The notes beneath the pieces were generated by a model. That model had not been told where the DNA came from, searched no databases, and saw nothing but the letters and a program-made list of their open reading frames with translations. This document shows positions 50,899 to 58,550 of a stretch of DNA of 64,000 bases, in pieces. The translations under genes and the position numbers were made by a program. How positions within the stretch are numbered: position 1 is the first letter of the stretch; the number at the start of each line of letters is the position of its first letter. Source of the stretch: Candidatus Gastranaerophilales bacterium (GTDB taxonomy: Bacteria; Cyanobacteriota; Vampirovibrionia; Gastranaerophilales; Gastranaerophilaceae). The DNA is taken from the NCBI GenBank assembly GCA_944323875.1, contig CALUUH010000005.1:42118-106117 (forward strand), in the 5' to 3' direction.

Positions 50899-50927
50899 TT
50901 GACAATTTGTGTAATGTTTGTTATAAT
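50899..50927 (+). promoter_or_regulatory. Promoter of the DUF4143 ATPase gene
   Basis: TTGACA (50899-50904), 17-bp spacer, TATAAT (50922-50927): perfect consensus. Confidence 0.85.
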
Positions 50928-50946
50928 GGTTATATAGGAGTTGCTT

Positions 50947-52140
50947 ATGATAAAACGTGATGAATATTTGCAAAGGCTAATAGGATTTAAAGACAAACAG
51001 CTTATAAAAGTTATCACAGGCATAAGAAGATGCGGTAAATCAACCCTGCTAAAGATTTTTCAGGATTATCTCCTGCAAAACGGAACAGAAGAAAATCAAA
51101 TTATTACCATAAACTTTGAAAACCCTGATTTTGATGAACTTAAAGATTATAAAACATTATATAACTATTTAAAATCAAAACTTGTACCAGATAAAAAGAA
51201 TTACATCTTGCTGGATGAAATTCAAAATGTTACAGATTATCAGAAAGCTATAGACGGGTTGTATATTTTAGATAATGTAGATTTGTATATCACCGGTTCT
51301 AATGCATATTTTATGTCAGGAGAACTTGCAACTCTATTATCAGGAAGGTATGTTGAAATTCAAATGCTGCCGTTATCTTTTAAAGAATACGTATCAGCCT
51401 TTCCTGATAAAAATGACTTACCGTCGCTATACAGGCAGTATATTGAAAATAGTTCTTTCCCTTATGTGACGGCTCTTAATGGAGATAAAGAACAAATTAA
51501 ATTATATTTGAGCGGTATTTATAATACAGTTATATTAAAAGATGTTATAAGCCGCAAAAATATATTTGATGTATCTGTATTGGAAAGTATTGTTAAGTTT
51601 ATGTTTGATAATATCGGAAATATTACAACGCCTAAGAAAATTAGCGATACAATGACCTCCAAGGGACGCAAAATTTCTAACCATACAGTTGAGAATTATC
51701 TTTCTGCTCTTACTGAGAGTTTTATCTTATATAAGGCCGGAAGATATGATATTAAAGGAAAACAATATCTTGAAACTCAGGAAAAATACTACTTAGTTGA
51801 TATTGGTTTGAGATATTTTCTTCTGGGGGCAAAATATGTAGACATGGGACATGTATTGGAAAATATTGTTTATTTAGAACTTGTAAGACGAGGATTTAAG
51901 GTTTTTATCGGTAAAATCAACAGTTCGGAAGTAGATTTTGTTGCGGAAAAGAATGGTGAAACTGTTTATTATCAGGTATCACAAACCGTAATGGATAAAT
52001 CAACACTCGACAGAGAACTTGCACCTTTGAAAAATATTAAAGATCACTATCCAAAATATTTAATAACAATGGATAATATACCTGATGTTTCGCATAACGG
52101 CATAAAACAGCTCTATGCATTGGATTGGCTGTTGATGTAA
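50947..52140 (+). CDS. AAA_14/DUF4143 ATPase
   Basis: 397 residues from the ATG at 50947 (AGGAG upstream; an in-frame TTG at 50941 is less likely). Walker A ITGIRRCGKSTLLKIF near 32, Walker B NYILLDEIQNVTDYQ near 96, sensor-like LYITGSNAYFMSGEL. The C-terminal DUF4143 region contains QEKYYLVDIGLRYFLL and VDFVAEKNGETVYYQV, a nuclease-like Asp/Glu strand. This family is common in gut bacteria and archaea, of unknown role. Control by paired palindromes and a perfect promoter is unusual here. Downstream is a convergent histidine kinase. Confidence 0.9.
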   Translation: MIKRDEYLQRLIGFKDKQLIKVITGIRRCGKSTLLKIFQDYLLQNGTEENQIITINFENPDFDELKDYKTLYNYLKSKLVPDKKNYILLDEIQNVTDYQKAIDGLYILDNVDLYITGSNAYFMSGELATLLSGRYVEIQMLPLSFKEYVSAFPDKNDLPSLYRQYIENSSFPYVTALNGDKEQIKLYLSGIYNTVILKDVISRKNIFDVSVLESIVKFMFDNIGNITTPKKISDTMTSKGRKISNHTVENYLSALTESFILYKAGRYDIKGKQYLETQEKYYLVDIGLRYFLLGAKYVDMGHVLENIVYLELVRRGFKVFIGKINSSEVDFVAEKNGETVYYQVSQTVMDKSTLDRELAPLKNIKDHYPKYLITMDNIPDVSHNGIKQLYALDWLLM

Positions 52141-52145
52141 AAGTA

Positions 52146-53825
52146 TTATTCTGTTTTTGTCTCAACCGGCAGGACAAATTTAAACGCTGAACCTTTATCC
52201 GGCTTGCTTTCGCACCATATAGCACCTTTATGTGTTTCAATAAGCTGCTTGGCAATAGGCAGCCCGAGCCCCGTGCCTCCGACTTTTCGGGAAAGAGAAT
52301 TTTCTATCTGGGCAAATTTGTCAAATGCGCGAACAAGATTTTCTTCCGCAATACCTATTCCTTCATCTACTACACTCACCATTATGTAATTGCCGTTGAG
52401 TTTGTTTAAAACCTCTCTGAAGCAATTATCTTTATCTATTGACTCTGCATTTACAAGTTCGGATTTGATAGTTATATTCTTTCCGGCCGGCGTGAATTTT
52501 ATTGCGTTAGACACAAGATTTGTCAACACCTGTTCAAGTCTTTGTGAATCCGCTGTGATTTGCGGTAATTCCGGCGCTTCATCAGATGTTAAATTCAATC
52601 CTTTTTCTTTTGCCACATTCAGGAACGTTGATTTGACATAATCAATAACTGCATGTATATCTGTTTGTGAAAAATGAAAATCCATTTTGCCGGCTTCGAT
52701 TTTGGATAAATCAAGAAGATCATTTATAATCCCAGAAAGCCGCTGTACATTTCTTTGCGCCATAGTCAAGAATTTATCTGCAGCCTGCGGAACATCCCCA
52801 CAGCGTCCGCTGTGAAGAATATCAAGAGAATTTTTGATTGAAGTCAGCGGCGTCCGTAGTTCATGTGAAACAATAGAAATAAACTCGGATTTAAGCCGTT
52901 CAAGTTTTTCTAACTTTTGATTGGTTTCTTTTATCTCTTGATATAAGGTCGCACTTTTTAACGGCAAAGAAACCTGTTGCGCAAGTGTTTGAAAACATTT
53001 TGCATCTTCTGAAGAAAACGGTGTCTCCTTAAATATCTCTATGCAGCCAAAAAAATTTTTCCCAAGCGCAATTGGCGCAAACATATTGTCATATTGGAAC
53101 AGAGTGAAAGTAAATTTACTTGCCGGATATTTAATTGTTTTTATTACCTTTAAATTATTCTCGTCTAATTCAAACGGTAATTTTTTGTTGTTAAAAAGAG
53201 ATTTATAATTCAATATTGTGCGTAATTTAATGGCACTCAATAACTCGTCTGAGATATCGTAAAGTGAATTTAAAATCAAAACAGGTGCATCTTCCGTACA
53301 GAAAGAAAGTGTACAGGTAAGCGAAAAGCTTAAAGATTTATCCATGCCTTCAATCATATAGTTAATAAGTTCGGTTTTATCAAGCGTGCCTGCAAACTGT
53401 GAACTTGTACTGTAAAGGGTGTTTAGCATATAAAGACTGTCAGCAAGGTCTTTGTTGGAATTTGAAAGCTGCTCCAGCGAATTTTTCATCCTGAGATTAA
53501 CATTGACAGTGGCTTCAATGAGTTCTTGCGACATGTCATCAGTGATGAAAGCATTTGTATGCTTAATTAAATCTTTTTCAGCTTTCCGGTTGATGATTAG
53601 AATTATTATTGGATTTTCAAGGACTTGTTTGATTTTTTTAATTATGTTTTTGGGCTTTAGAGTGCTTGATAAAGTATCAATAATAATCACATCAGGCGGG
53701 TTAACTGAAATTATATCAGCCACGGATATTTCATCAGAAACACAGTAAAGGTTTTCGGAATTTTTTCCAAAAATCTCTGTGATAAAGTTGATTTTGTCCG
53801 GCCTGTCAGAAATAAATAAAATCAT
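52146..53825 (-). CDS. Sensor histidine kinase with receiver-like and GAF-like N-terminal domains
   Basis: 559 residues. Residues 1-115 look like a receiver fold (VNPPDVIIIDTLSSTLKP keeps an Asp at the usual strand end, but the acidic pair is changed). Residues about 150-290 are GAF-like. The kinase part starts with FISIVSHELRTPLTSIKNSL (phospho-acceptor His near 328), then NLVSNAIKFTPAGKN (N box), VVDEGIGIAEENL and GGTGLGLPIAKQLIETH. No membrane helix, so cytoplasmic sensing. Partner regulator unknown; the receiver protein at 38360 is one candidate. Confidence 0.92.
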   Translation of the reverse strand: MILFISDRPDKINFITEIFGKNSENLYCVSDEISVADIISVNPPDVIIIDTLSSTLKPKNIIKKIKQVLENPIIILIINRKAEKDLIKHTNAFITDDMSQELIEATVNVNLRMKNSLEQLSNSNKDLADSLYMLNTLYSTSSQFAGTLDKTELINYMIEGMDKSLSFSLTCTLSFCTEDAPVLILNSLYDISDELLSAIKLRTILNYKSLFNNKKLPFELDENNLKVIKTIKYPASKFTFTLFQYDNMFAPIALGKNFFGCIEIFKETPFSSEDAKCFQTLAQQVSLPLKSATLYQEIKETNQKLEKLERLKSEFISIVSHELRTPLTSIKNSLDILHSGRCGDVPQAADKFLTMAQRNVQRLSGIINDLLDLSKIEAGKMDFHFSQTDIHAVIDYVKSTFLNVAKEKGLNLTSDEAPELPQITADSQRLEQVLTNLVSNAIKFTPAGKNITIKSELVNAESIDKDNCFREVLNKLNGNYIMVSVVDEGIGIAEENLVRAFDKFAQIENSLSRKVGGTGLGLPIAKQLIETHKGAIWCESKPDKGSAFKFVLPVETKTE

Positions 53826-53984
53826 AGTAATAATATTTTATCAATTATAAATAAGAATGCAAAAACTTAAAGATATTTAACCGAAGGTGAATCAGCGCTT
53901 GCTGTCATGAAATTTTAGTAATTCCCATTCTTCTATTGCAAGACTTTCGGCGATTTTATGAATAGTATAAAAAGGAGCATTGGA

Positions 53985-54296
53985 ATGAAAAACAATTTTG
54001 AAGGAGGCTTTATTTTAAACGGACATGTCCGCTCCTACACACCAAAGGTGAGTGAAGAGAGTAAGATGTCGAAACAAGGCGAACAACAATCGCTACATTC
54101 CCTTCTCCCGTTGGGAGAAGGTGCCCCGAGGCCGGATGAGGGTGCGGACGTATCCCGCTCTTACACTCTAGTGACCGCTAAAGAAGTACGCCCAACAATA
54201 ATTCATGACGAAACCCGTCACGAAGCCGTAGAGCCAGCCTCATGTAAATCCTTAGAGCCCTGTCTTGGATTTGCCTGTCACATCGTTCGCGAATAA
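53985..54296 (+). pseudogene. Decayed prepilin: leader region retained, pilin part lost
   Basis: 103 codons from an ATG at 53985 with AAGGAG upstream. The translation is almost entirely prepilin-leader material: HVRSYTPKVSEESKMSKQGE and QQSLHSLLPLGEG parallel the leader of the 60659 prepilin (VRSYTSKVSE, SKMSKQGEQQSLHSLRPMGE), and IIHDETRHEAVEPA parallels IRHEATEPA of the 22204 prepilin. In those proteins the next residues are FTLAE; here they are SCKSLEPC and the frame ends at 54296 in GC-rich repeat DNA. Most likely a remnant of a prepilin gene after loss or replacement of the mature part. A short expressed peptide cannot be excluded. Confidence 0.65.
54021..54142 (+). repeat. Leader repeat, copy in the decayed prepilin
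   Basis: Closely matches the reverse complement of 61752-61887, including AGTAAGATGTCGAAACAAGG and CGAACAACAATCGCTACATT. It is read in the same frame in both genes. Confidence 0.8.
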
Positions 54297-54790
54297 CGAG
54301 TACGCTTACGCTTAAACTCTTCGCTCACTCGCTCTCCACGCTTACGGAGACTCGCCTGAAGTGCGTGCGCACAACTGCGCCTCGCATTGTCTTGCTCGTT
54401 CGCGTTTAACAGGTCTACGGTTGCCGCCTGCAATGGCTTTGCCATTTCGGCGGCAAGCCTCGCCTTCAGCTCACTCGCGCTAAACGGCACCGCTCGCAAC
54501 AACAACGAAAGCTTGGTTGCTCGCGATAAACGGGTCTACGGGCTGCTCCGCCGGCTCTACGCCGCCGTGTGCGTCCTTCGCCCTTTGCACGCAATCCGCA
54601 ACTGACCGTTTCCGTTGATTGTTGCTCGTCTCTCACTTCGTTCGCTCCATCCGTCCGCAAATCCGCTAGTGCCTTCGTAACTTCAAAGGCGGCCGCCTCC
54701 ACTCGCGCGAACGACAATGACACCCGCACCAGCCACAACAGTCTGGCGGTTTGTCTTGGCGATTAGCGCAAACAGTTCACGGCTTACTTA
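54297..54790. other. GC-rich non-coding repeat mosaic
   Basis: Roughly 500 bp with GC content far above the surroundings: my count gives 42 of 60 bases in the line 54541-54600. It is dense in small palindromes and CGCTTACG/CTCGC-type words. Short ORFs in it are artefacts of composition. It contains CCGTCCGCAAATCCGCTAGT (54651-54670), which also occurs at the outer edge of the 34841-35076 element. It separates the decayed leader from a prepilin/XRE pair. Confidence 0.65.
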
Positions 54791-54796
54791 TTACTA

Positions 54797-55522
54797 CTAT
54801 GGTAGACATTCCCAGTATGTTTTTGTGTCATCATCAGGACATTTATTTTTAACGGCCCAATTAGTGCAGCCTAACCCGTTCTGCTCATTGGTAGAATTCT
54901 TTGAGCAATAACTTGTTGCTGCAAAGTTCCAGTAACCGTATGCTCCATCTCCCAAAGCTCTTAAAGTTTTGGTATTACCGTCATAGCCAAAGTAAAAAAG
55001 ATCATGGCCGAATGCATTAGGGCCTTTTCTTCCGTTTGTATCTAATATAATCCAATATACATAGCAGTTGTACATCCCACCGATATGAGTACCATTTGAT
55101 AATGCCTTGAGAGGCAGCTGCGGACATCGTGGGAAATCAACAGTTTTAAGACTATAAGATTTTAGTTTTGAATTTCCGTCTTTGTCCAAATATCCCATGT
55201 TTTTAGCAACTCTGTTATTTCCATCAAACGGATCATCCGGATCCGGCTGCTCTATTATTTGCAAGTGTTCATATAGAAATTCGTATAATTCATTTTGATC
55301 ATTTGTTGCTGTTATATCCGGATTGCTAAATTCAAATGACAACATTGATATAACTTGTAACAGGGTTGCGTATTGCTTTTTAAAAGCTGTTTCTAATAGT
55401 TGTTTTTGATAATTTGCAACGAGCGTCGGAATAGTCATTGCAGCAACTATGCCTATTATTCCCAGTGTTATCAGTGTTTCCGCAAGAGTAAATCCTTTTT
55501 GCAATTTAGATTTCAAATTCAT
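54797..55522 (-). CDS. Prepilin-like protein with canonical Gly at -1
   Basis: 241 residues from the ATG at 55522 with GGAGA upstream; the longer frame to 55567 overlaps the operator. Short leader MNLKSKLQKG, then FTLAETLITLGIIGIVAAMT: the only prepilin here with Gly before the mature Phe. The body contains PDPDDPFDGNNRVAKN, GHDLFYFGYDGNTKTLR and a Cys-rich end (CSKNSTNEQNGLGCTNWAVK, then KCPDDDTKTYWECLP). The leader lacks inserted repeats. It is divergent from the XRE gene at 55614 with a perfect-spacing promoter and dyad between. GC-rich repeat DNA borders its 3' side. Confidence 0.85.
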   Translation of the reverse strand: MNLKSKLQKGFTLAETLITLGIIGIVAAMTIPTLVANYQKQLLETAFKKQYATLLQVISMLSFEFSNPDITATNDQNELYEFLYEHLQIIEQPDPDDPFDGNNRVAKNMGYLDKDGNSKLKSYSLKTVDFPRCPQLPLKALSNGTHIGGMYNCYVYWIILDTNGRKGPNAFGHDLFYFGYDGNTKTLRALGDGAYGYWNFAATSYCSKNSTNEQNGLGCTNWAVKNKCPDDDTKTYWECLP

Positions 55523-55531
55523 ACATTCTCC

Positions 55532-55587
55532 ATGAGTAATACAATGTTTATATGTGCTATTCCACATATATAAACATAATAACTCAT
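55532..55587. promoter_or_regulatory. Dyad operator between prepilin and XRE genes (locus 4)
   Basis: Core TATATGTG-CTATTC-CACATATA (55549-55570), flanked by outer arms ATGAGT (55532-55537) and ACTCAT (55582-55587). It covers the -10 box and the predicted start of the prepilin transcript. Confidence 0.65.
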
Positions 55588-55604
55588 GTTATTTTGTTTG
55601 TCAA
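55576..55604 (-). promoter_or_regulatory. Prepilin promoter (locus 4)
   Basis: TTGACA (55604-55599), 17-bp spacer, TATTAT (55581-55576), about 47 nt of leader before the ATG at 55522. Confidence 0.75.
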
Positions 55605-55613
55605 TACTTTAAA

Positions 55614-55841
55614 ATGACAGATATGAAAGATGTTAGATTGTTAGCATTAGGGCATAAAATAAGGTTAGAACGTATGAAACGTGACATTGCGCAGGAACAA
55701 TTAGCCGAAATGGCCGGAGTTTCTGTATGTACGATAAGCGATGTTGAACGTGGAATATCTGATATCCGTTATACAAATCTTTTTCAGATAGCAGATGCTT
55801 TAGGGTTAAAACTATCTGAACTGCTGGATTTTAAATTATAA
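55614..55841 (+). CDS. XRE-family regulator paired with the prepilin at 54797-55522
   Basis: 75 residues from the ATG at 55614 (an ATG three codons later at 55623 is possible). Helix-turn-helix: LGHKIRLERMKRDIAQEQLA, then AGVSVCTISDVERGISDIRY and LFQIADALGLKLSELLDF. No ribosome-binding site is obvious. It is divergent from the canonical-leader prepilin across the 55532-55587 dyad. A hairpin of GACGG/CCGTC type follows the gene and converges with thiE. Repressor role is inferred. Confidence 0.83.
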   Translation: MTDMKDVRLLALGHKIRLERMKRDIAQEQLAEMAGVSVCTISDVERGISDIRYTNLFQIADALGLKLSELLDFKL

Positions 55842-55899
55842 TTTGTAAATTAAAAAACGACGGAATTAAACCGCCGTCATTTTTATCCTATTTATGAAA

Positions 55900-57330
55900 C
55901 TACACTCTGCCGTAGATGTCTGCATATCTTATAATGTCATCTTCGGAAAGTAAATCACCTTTTTGAACTTCGATAATTTCCAGATCCTGCTCATAAGGGT
56001 TTTCAAGCGAATGAATTGCCTTTACCGGTATATCAATACTATGCTCCGGACTCAAGATCATTTCTTGACTTTCTAAAGTAACTTTCGCCATGCCTGATAA
56101 TACAACCCAGTGTTCACTTCTATGGTTGTGGGATTGAACGGAGAGTTTTTGCCCCGGATTTACATGGATAATTTTAGTCAAGAAGCCTTTGCCATAGGCA
56201 ATAACTGTATAATATCCCCATGGGCGAACTACAGGTTTGTTTAACTCGGGCGCGGCAACAACTTCTTCCTGTGCGGTTGTCGGCACTATATCCTGTGACA
56301 AAGATGTGTCTGAAGAGTTTTCGATTTTTTGTAAAAATTCTTTTGCTGCACTTTCAGGACTTTGTGCGTTAATAATAGCGCGTACAACAGCAATGCGTTT
56401 TGCGCCGTGTTTAATTACCTCATTAACGTTATTCAAATCAATTCCGCCTATTGCAAACGCCGGTATATCAATATTTTGGCTGACCCATTCTACATATTCA
56501 AGCCCCACGGATTTTCTCCCCGGTTTTGTCGGGGTCGTAAATACAGGCCCCATGCCAATATAGTCAGCGCCATCCTGAACAGCCTTTTGGGCTTGTTCCG
56601 GAGCATGGGTGGAAACACCGATTATTGCGTTATTTCCAAGGATTTTTCTTGCTGATGCCACATCCATATCATCCTGTCCGAGGTGAACCCCGTCAGCTTC
56701 AAGTATTGCCGCGATATCAACCCTGTCATTAACAATGAATGTCGCATTGTATTCCGCACAAAGAAGTTTTATTTTTTTACCGAGTTCTATTATTTTGTTT
56801 GCGGGCATGGTTTTTTCGCGTAGCTGCAAAATGTCCACCCCGCCTTTCAGAGCAGAGGCAACTGCGTCCAAAAAGGCATCGTCAGAGTCAAATTTATCTG
56901 AATTTGTAACAAGATATAGTTTTTTATTTCCTAAGATTAATTTGTTATATTTTTCTTTTAATTTATCCCACATAATTTTCTCCAGCGTGTAAGATTTGTA
57001 GCGCAGATCTTCAAACCGGCCGGCATGTTCGGGGGCATATTCTGCCAGAACCCGTAAAACCTGCTGCAGGCGTTTGATATTAGCTTTGAAGATATTTTCG
57101 ATATCAGTGCGTTTGTCAGGATTTTGTATAGTTATGCCGATATCATTTTCCGTATCTCTTGCGCTTAGAAGTGTATCATAGTCTTTTTCCTGCAAGGCAT
57201 TGAGTTCATGCCTGATGAGTTTGAGAGTTTGTGAGGACTCTTTATCGTCAAGAAGAAACCGTGAGATTTCTTCCAATACTCTCAAAGCCTCAGTTCCTCT
57301 GTTAAGATTTGCGTCTATAATTCTTTTCAT
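55900..57330 (-). CDS. thiE: Thiamine-phosphate synthase fused to a mannose-6-phosphate-isomerase type cupin
   Basis: 476 residues in one uninterrupted frame. Residues 1-125 are the extra N-terminal domain of cyanobacterial-type ThiE (MKRIIDANLNRGTEALRVLE). Residues about 130-345 are ThiE proper: KLYLVTNSDKFDSDDAFLDA, ILQLREKTMPANKIIELGKK, VNDRVDIAAILEADGVHLGQ, YIGMGPVFTTPTKPG, AIGGIDLNNV. A linker of about 30 residues leads to a cupin (about 365-476): RPWGYYTVIAYGKGFLTKII, SVQSHNHRSEHWVVLSGMAK, SIDIPVKAIHSLENP, matching type II phosphomannose isomerase/ManC C-termini with the HNHRSEHW metal site intact. I know no pathway link between the two halves. Confidence 0.88.
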   Translation of the reverse strand: MKRIIDANLNRGTEALRVLEEISRFLLDDKESSQTLKLIRHELNALQEKDYDTLLSARDTENDIGITIQNPDKRTDIENIFKANIKRLQQVLRVLAEYAPEHAGRFEDLRYKSYTLEKIMWDKLKEKYNKLILGNKKLYLVTNSDKFDSDDAFLDAVASALKGGVDILQLREKTMPANKIIELGKKIKLLCAEYNATFIVNDRVDIAAILEADGVHLGQDDMDVASARKILGNNAIIGVSTHAPEQAQKAVQDGADYIGMGPVFTTPTKPGRKSVGLEYVEWVSQNIDIPAFAIGGIDLNNVNEVIKHGAKRIAVVRAIINAQSPESAAKEFLQKIENSSDTSLSQDIVPTTAQEEVVAAPELNKPVVRPWGYYTVIAYGKGFLTKIIHVNPGQKLSVQSHNHRSEHWVVLSGMAKVTLESQEMILSPEHSIDIPVKAIHSLENPYEQDLEIIEVQKGDLLSEDDIIRYADIYGRV

Positions 57331-57426
57331 AAATTCATTTTACCATGATAAAACGGATTTAGAAATATTGGTTATTTGAAATGAAAATTTGTGATAGAAT
57401 AATACATATATGAAATTATTTTTAAC

Positions 57427-57645
57427 ATGATGAACAAGGTATATTTAAGAAAATTCGGGAAGCACCTGCGCAAATTACGTCAAGAACGCGGATTGACTCA
57501 AGAGGATCTGGCGTTGTCTGATGAAATTTCACGTTCAACCATTAGTATGGTTGAAATTGCACAAAATGATATTACCCTGTCCAAATTAAAATTAATCGCT
57601 GATGCTATGGGCTTGAAAGTAAAAGATTTGTTTGATTTTGAATAA
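57427..57645 (+). CDS. Orphan XRE-family regulator
   Basis: 72 residues, one helix-turn-helix: FGKHLRKLRQERGLTQEDLA, then EISRSTISMVEIAQNDITLS and LKLIADAMGLKVKDLFDFE. Closely similar to the XRE at 21787 (shared EISRS/SISRS recognition helix and DIT following), which regulates a lectin-like prepilin. No divergent prepilin is next to this copy, and no ribosome-binding site is seen before the two adjacent ATGs (57427, 57430). It may be left from a dismantled pair or act in trans on the unpaired prepilin at 60659 (speculation). Confidence 0.82.
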   Translation: MMNKVYLRKFGKHLRKLRQERGLTQEDLALSDEISRSTISMVEIAQNDITLSKLKLIADAMGLKVKDLFDFE

Positions 57646-57708
57646 TTTTTGTTTACAAAATTTTACAAAAATAATGTAAAAATTTTTAAATTATTTTTCT
57701 GTATTTTC

Positions 57709-57737
57709 TTGACAAATTTAAACGAATAGTATATTAA
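57709..57737 (+). promoter_or_regulatory. Promoter upstream of a long hairpin
   Basis: TTGACA (57709-57714), 17-bp spacer, TATTAA (57732-57737). The next gene starts at 57888. Confidence 0.55.
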
Positions 57738-57759
57738 TAAATTAATTAATATAAAAATT

Positions 57760-57818
57760 AAAAGAGTAAGAGTAAGAATTTAAAAGTTATAATTTTATAA
57801 TTCTGCTCTTACTCTTTT
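57760..57818 (+). ncRNA. Long hairpin in a leader: attenuator or small RNA
   Basis: Arms AAAAGAGTAAGAG (57760-57772) and CTCTTACTCTTTT (57806-57818), with an inner AGAATT/AATTCT stem. It starts about 16 nt after the predicted transcription start. It could terminate the upstream XRE transcript, or act as attenuator for the gene at 57888. Confidence 0.4.
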
Positions 57819-57887
57819 ATTATTTAAAGGTGGTGATTTAAGTTGAGATGAATTGAAAAAATTTAATATTATATGTAAGATAGATAT

Positions 57888-58403
57888 ATGAAAAAAGTTT
57901 TATTAGTTTTTATCAGTCTGTTTGTAATACACCCAGTATTTGCACTTGGAATATACAAAGACCTAAATTTATTAAATAACTCGGAACCGAAAGCAAACAA
58001 GATACTCTATGAATTTGTCTTAAAAGATTTAGGTATGTCATCAGAAGAAATAAAAAAATTGGCCGATATAGATATGAACTCGGTGAAAGCGTTAGAAATT
58101 GACTTGAATGATGACGGGACAAAGGAAATAATAGGTGTAGTGTATTCAACAATGTACTGGGGAACTGCAGGATATTCATTGTTTATATTACAATCAATCG
58201 CCGGTAAATATAAAAATATAGCATACTTAATAAATTTTGAACCACAAAAAGAGGTGTCTATTTTAAATAAAAAGACAAATGGATATAGAGACATAAAACT
58301 ATTTGGCTCAAGTGCATATAGGTTTAAACCATTTATTTTAAAATTTGACAATGGTCTTTATATAGATATGATGCAGGTCAATAGTATAAAGAAATTAAAA
58401 TGA
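57888..58403 (+). CDS. Secreted hypothetical protein
   Basis: 171 residues. Signal peptide MKKVLLVFISLFVIHPVFAL; the mature part has IDLNDDGTKEIIGVVYSTMY, which has the look of an FG-GAP or VCBS-type calcium-binding turn, then beta strands YSLFILQSIAGKYKNIAYLI and YRFKPFILKFDNGLYIDMMQ. No family is recognised with confidence. It is followed by a very long hairpin. Preceded by AAAGGTGGTGATTTAAGTTG-type sequence too far from the ATG to be its ribosome-binding site. Confidence 0.55.
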   Translation: MKKVLLVFISLFVIHPVFALGIYKDLNLLNNSEPKANKILYEFVLKDLGMSSEEIKKLADIDMNSVKALEIDLNDDGTKEIIGVVYSTMYWGTAGYSLFILQSIAGKYKNIAYLINFEPQKEVSILNKKTNGYRDIKLFGSSAYRFKPFILKFDNGLYIDMMQVNSIKKLK

Positions 58404-58413
58404 TAATCAGACT

Positions 58414-58482
58414 CTATAAAAACATTTTAGAAACGACGCTCCCGCCTCCGGCTCCGCTATGGTTTCTAAAATATTTTTATAG
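58414..58482. repeat. Long hairpin with GC-rich loop
   Basis: 21-bp arms (58414-58434 and 58462-58482) match at 20 positions. The 27-base loop is pyrimidine- and GC-rich (GCTCCCGCCTCCGGCTCCGC). The stem has A/T-runs at both ends, so it may terminate transcription in both directions; the loop composition suggests a dispersed repeat. Confidence 0.65.
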
Positions 58483-58550
58483 TGTGTTAAAAGTGTATAA
58501 TAGAATAAATATTTGCCTTGAAACGCTTTTTCGTGTATTATAGAGTTAAG

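Noticed and set aside
54278..54766. Several ORFs of 64-90 codons on both strands
   Set aside because: They lie in the GC-rich repeat mosaic where stop codons are rare in all frames, have no ribosome-binding sites and show low-complexity Arg/Ala/Ser composition.
57331..57426. Possible TPP riboswitch before the ThiE fusion gene
   Set aside because: The gap is under 100 bp and lacks the conserved CUGAGA and ACCUGA elements of the THI box.
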